Source of the DNA: Anaspis maculata
Taxonomy: Eukaryota > Arthropoda > Insecta > Coleoptera > Scraptiidae
Length of the DNA: 64,000 nucleotides
Reading direction: 5' to 3'
Assembly (NCBI GenBank): GCA_949128115.1
Contig: OX421963.1
Coordinates: 89,289,602-89,353,601, forward strand
Below are positions 56,274-64,000 of this stretch, piece by piece. Numbering within the stretch: position 1 is the stretch's first letter; the number at the start of each line of letters is the position of its first letter. The notes below the pieces were generated by a model, which had not been told where the DNA came from, made no database searches, and saw only the letters and a list, made by a program, of their open reading frames with translations. A program made the position numbers and the translations under genes.

Positions 56274-58017
56274 CTATGATCTAAACTGTATCACAATCAC
56301 TATATATGAACACACAACAGCAGCAATCTAGGAAAGTATTCGATAAATGTTTGCACTACCTACGTCAAAATTTTAGGTACGTACCGATTGGTAAAGCGTT
56401 TTGTCAATTTCGAACATTCCACAGGCCGTGAACAAGACTGGTTGGTGCCGAATTTGTAGAGAGAAATTTGTAACCTGAAAAATGAAGGTGCTAAGTGAGA
56501 AGTGATGGTAGTAGTACCTACCTAAAAACTACAGAACCTGTCATATGGAGCCTAGTCAGATATCTAAAGCTATCTATGTTATTTATCTCCACACTGTCAA
56601 CCATCATTGTTCAATCACCTGCCCTTGGAGATGAAAAACATTGGTAGTTATGTATCATTTTGACAAAATGTAAGAAAAATGTTGATCGATGGTTGTTTCT
56701 ACACTGTGTTTCTGATATAAGCTGGAAGAATTTTTTTTTTTTTTTAATTTCTGTTAGCTCTAAAGTTTGTATTTGTTATGTACATATTGCACATATTGTT
56801 ATTGTTGTAATTTTTGTGACAAAGATTGATGAATCTATCTGTTATATATTGTTTAATCTTAAGTGAGTATACATATCGACACCCTGTTATATTGAAAACT
56901 GATGTTTGTTGGACAAACTAAACATTGACAAGCTTCCAACACTATTGTAAGAATGGTCATTGGAATAAACATTATCTTATCTTATCTTATCTTGTCTTAC
57001 CATCAATAGTACCTTCGAATCTTCAAATTTCGCTTGGAGAATGTGAAGTGCCTGGGATATTTTCAAAGCCTGGAAATACTCAGAAATTTATAGCAGAAGC
57101 GCACCGAAGTTAACACTTACTTCTTTTTTAGTGCTGCTGCAAGTATTAACCATCATCACCAGCTTGATGCATTTGCAGAATATCAAAAATGTACACGTTA
57201 GCGTTTTCACTCGACTGTTGGCCGCGATCGCCCCGATCCAAACATACGTGAACATTACAAGGAAAATGATAGTGTTCACTACTTCCATTAGAATAATTAT
57301 CGAAAACACATCCAAATTTCTGCTCAGCTTCCACAGTTTGTGATAAGAATATTGCATTGTGCGCAAGTTGTTTTCACGTCTGTACACTGCAAGGCTGTTC
57401 AAGTCAAATTGGTAGATTTTGCTGCAAACGAAATGGAATCTTTTTCGCAACAAATCCTGAAGTAAGCTGTACTGCCATGCAAAACCGAACGTAACAATGT
57501 TCACTCCAAACAAGACCAAATATAGCAAAATAGAGGAATACGTGTCGATTCTTCGGAATCCGTAGCGCGGATACCAGTAGTAAATGGACACGCTTCCGCT
57601 AAGTCCGGCCATCATAGCATAAATTATGGCCGATTTCACTTCTGAGTCTTCAGATAAACCGACGCAGTACAACTTGTCGAAACTGACGAAATCGTTGATG
57701 ATTCGTGTAATTTTTTTTCTTTGGAATATCGCAGTGATGAAGATGAAAAAACCGCTGGCTGCGAGCGAGCCAAATAGGGAATATTTGAAAATGTCTGTTG
57801 TCAAGCTGCTGGAATTGTTTAGTTCCAGCTCGTGTTTCAAAGACAAGTAGAAAAACGGTCCCGGAATAAGCACCAAGCCCGCTATGGAACACGCGAGATT
57901 CATCTTGTTTTCTTTGCAGTATTCGGACGAAGTCATAGTGTAAGGAGCCAGGCCCATCAGGCCTAATACTTTGAAACTGATCAAAAATTTTGCGCTGAAG
58001 TGGTGCCTGAGGGACAT
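56274..58017 (-). CDS. Gustatory receptor (7tm_7 family), copy 2, four exons
   Basis: Exons on the minus strand: 58017-57121 (299 codons), 57069-57013 (19), 56474-56385 (30), 56327-56274 (17 plus TAG); about 365 residues. Exon structure, phases and most residues equal copy 1. Exon 1 starts MSLRHHFSAKF, exon 2 is ALKISQALHIL, exon 3 keeps FTACGMFEIDKTLY, exon 4 ends YIVIVIQFRS. Differences are scattered, with no stop or frameshift, so both copies look functional. Copy 1 lies about 18.5 kb away on the same strand. Intron 2 holds a truncated LINE in place of copy 1's MITE. The C-terminus is shorter because the frame meets TAG ten codons earlier. Likely expressed in chemosensory neurons, judging from the family alone. 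Confidence 0.93.
56607..56998 (+). mobile_element. Truncated LINE in intron 2 of receptor copy 2, 392 bp
   Basis: ACCATCA flanks it on both sides (56600-56606 and 56999-57005). It ends with AATAAACATTATCTTATC and more (TTATC) units, a LINE-type tail. No RT code remains. Copy 1's intron has the single site. Confidence 0.85.
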
Positions 58018-58535
58018 TTTGATCGAAACTACGCCGTGTTAGGGTTTCATGGCGGCAAATAAGCTTGGAATTTGAAAAGGAAATAGTCCAAGGCAATTAT
58101 ACAGCATGCAATTACAACAATAAACTTGTATGCGTATCGTTAGATCTAATAAATTTTTAATTTAGGTAGACCGTGTACTAGCCAAACGCAGCTATGCATA
58201 CCGTGTTCTAGCATCTATGAATTTAATCAGGTCATCGCTTCCCTAAATTAGAAATTCACTCGATCAAACAATACATACAAACATTGACGAAAAAGCTGTC
58301 GCAAAAGTATTTGAATAATAAATGAACAAGCAACATAAAACAAACAAAAATTGGATGTTTCACCCCAAAACTTCCTCGACGAGTAACTAGGAACGGATGT
58401 GAATTTTTTCACGAGACGTCTTTTGGAGTGATAAGTTGAATTTTGAGAAAACAGACTGGAACAAACTCAAAGCATCTTCCATAATAAATTGATGATTGTA
58501 AAAAAAAATTGAACATTTTTCAGGAAAATTGAACC
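58018..58535 (-). promoter_or_regulatory. 5' flank of receptor copy 2, conserved with copy 1
   Basis: Aligns with 39526-40018 with small indels, such as an extra ACCGTGTTCTAGCATC block near 58200. Similarity stops near CAGGAAAATTGAA (58522), close to where an LTR-like repeat begins, so that marks the duplication edge. Confidence 0.6.
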
Positions 58536-58547
58536 TCCCAGAACAAT

Positions 58548-59155
58548 TTGCTTCTATCGGTACTGGTTGTTGCTGTACTCTGGTCTGATACTGCTCTGAT
58601 GCTGACTGCTACTGACTCTGATACTACTGGTCCCTGGATAGGACGCTCCTCTTTTTATACAGCTGGGGAAATCCTTTGTCTCTTTGTGTGGTGCAGAAAA
58701 GTGCCCTATCTCTTCCACCGCGGCCGTCGATTCAACAAAAAAACACTTCAGTTGAACAATTTTGGCTTGAGTACTTGACATTTATTGCGCTATAATTCAG
58801 GGTTTTCTTCGAATCAGCTCTACAGGGGGGACTTTTAGATAGAGAATTTCTAGTCTCATAATTGCACTACGTGCGTCAGTCTATTAAATGCTATGCTATA
58901 ACTCGAGTCTTATCTTAGTTTTCGTACGTCTGGGTTCCAGCTATTCTGTATTTTTCGTGTCGTTTATGAGGTTCATCTTCAATTTGGCTCTAAGAATTTC
59001 GGCAGCTGTGTTTGTGTTAGCTTGCGTCATTCTGTTCTTTGAAAAACTTCGCTTTCCTGATCGCTTTCTATTTGTAATCATTTAAATTTTTTCGTGGCTT
59101 TTTGTAATTTTTGTGACTACTAATTAGATTATTAAAAACTATTTTCTCTCCCTGG
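58548..59155. repeat. LTR-related repeat, partial
   Basis: CTATCGGT.TTGGTTGTTGCTG, GTACTCTGGTCTGATA and CTTGCGTCATTCTGTTCTTTG match 13165-13610, and ATTAGATTATTAAAA followed by TTTTCTCTCCCTGGG matches 13771-13803. It is a 5'-truncated relative of the solo LTR at 12725-13810 and runs into a copia relic. Confidence 0.75.
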
Positions 59156-59400
59156 GTACCGGAATGCTTGTTGAAGATTTGATAACCATTCCTACCAAAA
59201 ACTACATTATTTCTGTTTTCAATTAGCTGTCTCAACTGCAATAAGTTAGTTGTCACTGTTGTCAGCCTCGTTGTTAGCTCAGGAACACAGATAGCATTGC
59301 TTACTGTAATCTTCCTTGCTAGAAGATAGTATTAAAAGGGGTTGTAAATTGTTTACCATAGTGACAATGTCGACATCTCCAACTCCTTTCATCTAACTAT
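59150..59400 (-). pseudogene. Ty1/copia gag-protease/pre-integrase fragment
   Basis: On the minus strand GVGDVDIVTM, then after a frameshift ITVSNAICVPELTT and TNLLQLRQLIENRN with VVFGRNGYQIFNK. This is the region between protease and integrase of copia polyproteins. Damaged by frameshifts and missing both ends. Confidence 0.75.
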
Positions 59401-60200
59401 AATTTCCTTCTTGTCGATCTCCTTAATGTTTATCACGTACATTCTTCTAGCCGGGTGCTTATCAAGGTGCGCAAAAGCCCAGGTCATCCCAATTGAGCAA
59501 ACTTTGTACGGCAAAAGCCCACTCTTCGTAGTATCCTCGGCCTTTCAGCCTTGCTACACTACTGAGACAGCTGGTCGACATTGTTCTATATTTGGAACTC
59601 CACACGTTCTTTGTTCAAGTTCAAACGATTTCCGTGCAGCCCGATAACACACACAAAAATAAAACCACTCGCATCGCGAATACTCGAAACTGTTGTCCAA
59701 ACGCTTCTGGGCCCATAACCTGTAGAAAAGCGCAGTAGATAACAACGATGAGTATGTATTCATGAGTGAAGAATATGAAACAAACGGAACGATTACATAG
59801 ATGAACTTTATAGTATTGGTAGTTCACCTAACGGTCGTATTCAGAAACAGGTGCGCACGCAGTCCCAATGTAGCAGTACGCGCACAGCCTGAGTACGCGC
59901 CAAATTACAAGTTCCGATATTTGAACGCAGATGCCTGGATCGGTATTATCGTGCTGGATTTCGTATTTACCCATTGTCCGTTATTCTGGTAGTTTGTTCG
60001 ATAACCACTTCTCGTTAACTTCAAGTTGTTACGTTTGGATTTTCGCATGAATGGTGATTCGCTTCAGTGCACACCACCAGTTGCGCGTGTGCTAGTTCCT
60101 GGTTACTTCTGGTGAGATCTAGGAATGTTGGTGTTCCCACCACCCGTTCACGTGTGACGTGCGGACCCGTGTTTTTTTTTTCGGTGAAATTTTTTCGCGA
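59401..60200. other. No recognisable gene
   Basis: A 78-codon plus frame (59411-59647) starts with a signal-like hydrophobic stretch (MSISLMFITYILLAGCLS) but then has no known domain. Too weak to call. Confidence 0.35.
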
Positions 60201-61400
60201 TAAGCGCAAGCTATATAAAACGTTTCGAGCGGAAAAATCGTTCTTTTTCTGTCGCCGAATTCCTACCGACCATGCTGCATGAGAAGAAAACCGCCGCCGG
60301 CCGCCTCGGCTCATCTCCTACAGGGGCTCTTTTCCGGCGCTATTGCCCATTTTCCGTCGCTATTTTCCACGATCCACCTCCGCTGGAGTTTTCACCGCCA
60401 CCGGCTATCGCTATTTTTCACGATCCCCCGCCGCTGGAGTCAACACCGCCAGCTGTGCTCGCTGCCGAACTTACGCCGCCACTTGTATCGTCGGCTACCG
60501 AATGAAAGTAAGGTGGTTTTGTTTTGTATCGATGGGCCAAACTTCCCGCTTCGACGAGAATTCAGAAAGCTGGTGAACGCTCGAGTCAATAAAAGCGAAA
60601 TTCGCGACGTTACCAAACGTTCGGTTGACGGACTGTCAAACGTCATAACCTAGAAAGACCGGAGCTGACGCGCGACCGTATTTTTGCTTGTTCTAGTGTT
60701 TAATTCATGTATAATCCTCTAGCCTCGCTGCTGAAATGTGTCGAATAGCGGCCTTGGATACAGCCAGTGTTATTTATCTTCCATTTTGCACGCGTTGTGT
60801 ATATGCTGATCCGTTTCTGTTGTCTGTCCCCTTGAATCCTCGGCCCCGATGGTTGAATAGTTCCGCAGGCCAACAACACCAGGCGTCGGCCAAAGTTACA
60901 TCAGGCCTGGGCGCCTTGTTATTCTGAATTACCAACAACTTTCTGGCTGAGCCAGCAGAACTCCCGGGAAATCTTGAGCTGACGCCAGGAACTTCCGTCG
61001 GAGGTCCGGTGGCCTGGTGGGAGCGGCAGGAATGGAGACGCCATGACTTCGGCAACGCACGTCGGCCACAGGGAAGTCCTTTTTTATTTTTCTTCTACTT
61101 GCGAGAAAGCTAGAAGTTATGTAGATCCGGCACGTTACATTTTGAATTTAATAATCATATTGCGGTGCCCTTATGCCCGTCATCACTTGGGAGAGTCTTC
61201 AACTCTTTTCAGTTTAGTTTGTAAGCGGCCCTCTGCCAGTATGGTTTGTGTTTCGAAACGAGAAGCTTCACTTCTTGTATCCTGTACCTGGCCCAGCCCC
61301 AGCGGGCGTTATTGCACGGAGCGGACTCCTCCGGTCCGCATGGATCTAAACGTTGAGTTTGATCTCGCAATAAAGTAACTGAGAAAACCTTTCAGCGTCT
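60201..61400 (+). other. Possible LTR or unrecognised transcription unit
   Basis: A TATA-like CTATATAAAACG (60211) is followed by a 77-codon Pro-rich frame (60272-60505) with the repeat AIFHDPPPLE twice, a longer overlapping frame (60279-60653), and at 61367 a poly(A)-type signal AATAAAGTAACTG. Promoter, short frames and poly(A) signal within 1.2 kb would suit an LTR, but no flanking duplication or partner was seen. A host gene with unknown product is the alternative. Confidence 0.3.
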
Positions 61401-62685
61401 AATTTTTGTATGGTACGTTTCATCCCTTTATCCTCAGGCTCAACCAATTCTGGTAGCTCTCAGGATCATCGCAGTTACTTGAGCAGCTTGAGCTTCGCCA
61501 CCAACTTCAAATACTTACAGTACGTAGGAGCGAGGACCTATACCTACATACCTACGCGTATAGGTGTTTAATATGGGTTGTAGATGTTCACTTTTTGCTA
61601 AAGCTGCTGTGCTATCTCCTTCCGCATCATCGGAGATTCCCGGACGCCCCACACATGCCCCATTAGCGCCTTTATCTGGCGCCCAATCTATAGAAGGGCG
61701 CCTGCGGGCCCCCCCGAAAACGCGCCTCACGATGCATCAACATGCAAAATTTCTCGCTCCAAGTATTGCCACCACCGGCGGCGGCCTATCTTTCCAGCGC
61801 AGTCCGTCCCATCGCGTCATATTCCAATAAATCCGCGTCTTAACTGATGAAATTCACCAGATACCACCCCACAAGACCTTATAAACGTTTGGCCGGAATG
61901 TATCGGGAAGAGCACGGTCGAGTTCACGGAGTTCCTCGTCGTCATAAATGTTGTGAGGAATATGCGGGGGGTATATATTGAAAAAGTTCCGGGAGAGCAA
62001 AAATCGACGAGCGACTTTAATGCTGATTTATGTCGCTTATTGGAAATGGCGCGGACGCTAACAAATCTGCCGGGATGTTGGCGAGATGATATCATCGGGA
62101 CGCGACCATTGTTGGCGGGGCCCAGACGCGAGGTCTATAAGTGCTTCGGGAAAATTCTTCCCGGAAAAATTCGCATGCGATTGGCACGTTTCCCATTTTT
62201 CTCCTTCCCGGCGATGCTTGTCACTTCTGCGAAAAAAATATCGTTTGTTTACCCATTCATGAGACATGTTGTTCATAGGAGAAAAGTTGTATTTCATATT
62301 ACCCACTCAGCAAGAAAACATCTCTCTGACATCACTTAGATGTTCAAGTCACAACTGCGATGTTAACAAAAAAAGTCTATGCGATGTTAAGTGGACATCT
62401 CTGTTACCTCTTATGTCCGGGTAAATAGAACATGAAGGAGATATCTCAAAGATGTCCAAATGTGACATACTATCTACATCGCTATTTCACATCTCGTAGA
62501 TATCACTTTTTGACGTACATATAATGTCGCGTTTTGGATGTGTATTTTTAAATAAAAATTAATTTTTCACCACTTTTTAACATAGTTTTATGTCATAGGA
62601 GGTTCCGCACCTATTTTTACCAATTTTTACAATCTATACAGCACGTTTTTTCCCTAAGAAAAGTTGTTCTTCTATTGGCGTACTC
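61401..62685. other. No gene; GATGT-rich patch at 62310-62520
   Basis: Frames are short and overlapping on both strands. At 62310-62520 GATGTT, GATGTCC and their complements ACATCT recur irregularly, giving hairpin potential, perhaps a decayed MITE. Confidence 0.4.
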
Positions 62686-62689
62686 CGGA

Positions 62690-62766
62690 GGATTCGGACC
62701 TGGATCCCCACAGGTGATAGTTAGAGACACTGCTGCCGATTCGTCCAAGCTACCAACTTGTCTAAT
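62690..62766 (-). mobile_element. tRNA-derived SINE head (candidate)
   Basis: Read on the minus strand, TTGGTAGCTTGGACGAATCGG resembles an A box region, and AGGTCCGAATCC a B box at normal spacing. The acceptor stem does not close, so it is a SINE or pseudogene rather than a tRNA gene. Confidence 0.6.
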
Positions 62767-63243
62767 ACAGTATATTTAAACAACGCGTTTGAAGTTCAGG
62801 GATATTTCTAGGGATGTTTCATTAGAACTCCCCAGTGGGCAAGGACAACTTTGGGAGGTTTTGCGATGTTCTGTTTAGCTCTCAAAAAGGATATCCAAAA
62901 AAATATCCCTGCTATGTTTCATAGTTGTCCTAATAAGGAGTTCCTAAAAAGGATGTCCCATCCACTTCCTGCATGGCCTGTCCGGAAGACATCCTACGAA
63001 GTTTGCCTAGAGATGATTTTTTCAAGTCTCATCATAACCTATAACTGCGCTGGGGCAGAGGGCGCTGGGGTGCGCTCTGTCAACCACAAGTCAACGTCAA
63101 AAATCTCGCGTCATTTGATTTGAACGTGCTCTGATTTGAACGTCAACCGTTGTTTGTGTTTCGTGCATGGATGTTTCGTGTTTGTGTCTTCAAGTGTTTT
63201 CCTTTTTTTCCCAAATTTTCACGTCGAGTTTTACCAAGTGGAA

Positions 63244-63990
63244 ATGTCGTCTCGTTTAGCGATATGCCACGTTTGTGGTTATTCGGAGGCCGCAGTTGAA
63301 AATATGCATTATTTTCCATCAGCGGTGGCAAAGTAAGTTACTTAATTAACTTATTTTCAATTTTGATTTCGAATAGTTTTGCATTGCATCTTTGCATGCA
63401 TGTCGTCTTTCTGCCAGAGTGAAACGTTATGAAATCAATATTTTACAGATCAAAATTGTGACAAGAAAACATGGGCATCAAGTTTACCGGAGCGTCGCTT
63501 CGACACTATTGAATTTGCAGCCGTCATTTTACTGTTGAAAGCTACAAGGACCCTGGTTCAAAGAAATTACGCCCTGATGCTATCCCGACTCTGTTTCCGA
63601 TGTACCATCCTCAGCCGCCGGAGATCTCATCGGTTACTACGAAAAGTAGAAAGGTAGCGGACACTGGTGCCGGTAGTGGCTTGGTCGGTGAAATTGAACA
63701 GCCGGTGATGGGAATAGGTAACTAATTTTAATATTTTCACGCTTTGAGCCTAATCACAAAATTGCATTCAATTTCTCTTATAAATAGGTAATTGCTTTCA
63801 AATGTTGATTGTTGCTCGTGTTTTTTTTTCTGTAGATGTAAATCCCTCTGAGGTTCCACGTTACGGAGCTGTTCCCAGTACATATAAGGCAAGGCCCAGT
63901 TCCATGAAGCACCCATAGCGGTTCCCAGTACATCTGTCCAGTTCAAAGAACATGCAGTACCTGCAGATTTTGCAGGAGAAATTGGTGGCA
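63244..63990 (+). pseudogene. THAP-type zinc finger gene, damaged, runs off the window
   Basis: Exon 1 is 63244-63332 (MSSRLAICHVCGYSEA, FPS), exon 2 is 63449-63717, and exon 3 starts at 63836. Introns are GT-AG and the phases agree. CHVC in exon 1 and CSRH in exon 2 supply the four zinc ligands of a C2CH THAP domain, followed by its usual RLxPxAxPTLF-type end (LRPDAIPTLF). THAP proteins bind DNA and are often derived from P-element transposases. In the frame that gives CSRHF there are two TGA codons, at 63459 and 63510. Exon 3 meets TAG at 63916, though the next frame remains open to the end. Start chosen for the AAATG context and immediate Cys motif. Either a recent pseudogene or sequence errors; continuation lies beyond 64000. 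Confidence 0.6.
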
Positions 63991-64000
63991 ATTCAGATGC

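Overview
The window is eukaryotic and reads as insect (at least arthropod) genomic DNA. The evidence is spliced genes with short GT-AG introns, a pair of 7-transmembrane gustatory receptor (7tm_7-type) genes, a brachyurin/chymotrypsin-like protease, a THAP-type zinc finger, many TACC/GTAGG microsatellites, and a dense layer of insect-type transposons (Ty3/gypsy, Ty1/copia, LINE, tRNA-SINE, hAT, mariner-like, Mutator/foldback-like). The order cannot be fixed from sequence alone. No bacterial operon, CRISPR array or rRNA was found.

Layout. 0-9.4 kb: a 260-bp tandem repeat at the left edge, then a non-autonomous hAT element (2160-8388, 8-bp target duplication) that was itself hit by a nearly intact Ty3/gypsy element (2317-7687, apparently identical 260-bp LTRs, one frameshift in integrase). 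9.4-11 kb: a gypsy RT relic directly upstream of a two-exon serine protease (10078-10964). 12.5-19.2 kb: an 800-bp repeat present twice in inverted orientation, one copy split by a 1,086-bp solo LTR, with a hAT MITE, a LINE RT relic and a tRNA-SINE in between. 19.9-22.6 kb: a 2.7-kb palindrome with a hAT MITE in one arm. 24.9-28.1 kb: relics of a DUF4817-type and a MULE-like DNA transposon. 29.1-33.7 kb: a hAT-like element containing a 3.5-kb foldback-like element whose ends are minisatellite arrays and whose core is a 40-bp satellite. 35.0-36.6 kb: a 1.6-kb palindrome.

37.9-58.5 kb: two paralogous gustatory receptor genes (four exons each, minus strand, 37966-39525 and 56274-58017), assembled here by following splice sites. 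About 17 kb of transposon-derived DNA separates them: a LINE that is full length but for one frameshift (41020-45665), copia and gypsy relics, a repeat block present twice (48.8-49.3 and 51.6-55.4 kb), and another 2.5-kb palindrome (52577-55114). 58.5-64 kb: an LTR-related repeat beside a copia relic, a possible LTR or unrecognised gene at 60-61.4 kb, a tRNA-SINE and a damaged THAP-domain gene running off the right end.

Probable host genes are therefore four: the protease, the two gustatory receptors and the THAP-like gene. Nearly everything else I could identify is mobile DNA. The repeats often come as filled and empty copies inside this same window, which lets insertion boundaries be read directly. 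All similarity statements come from reading by eye; no database search was run.
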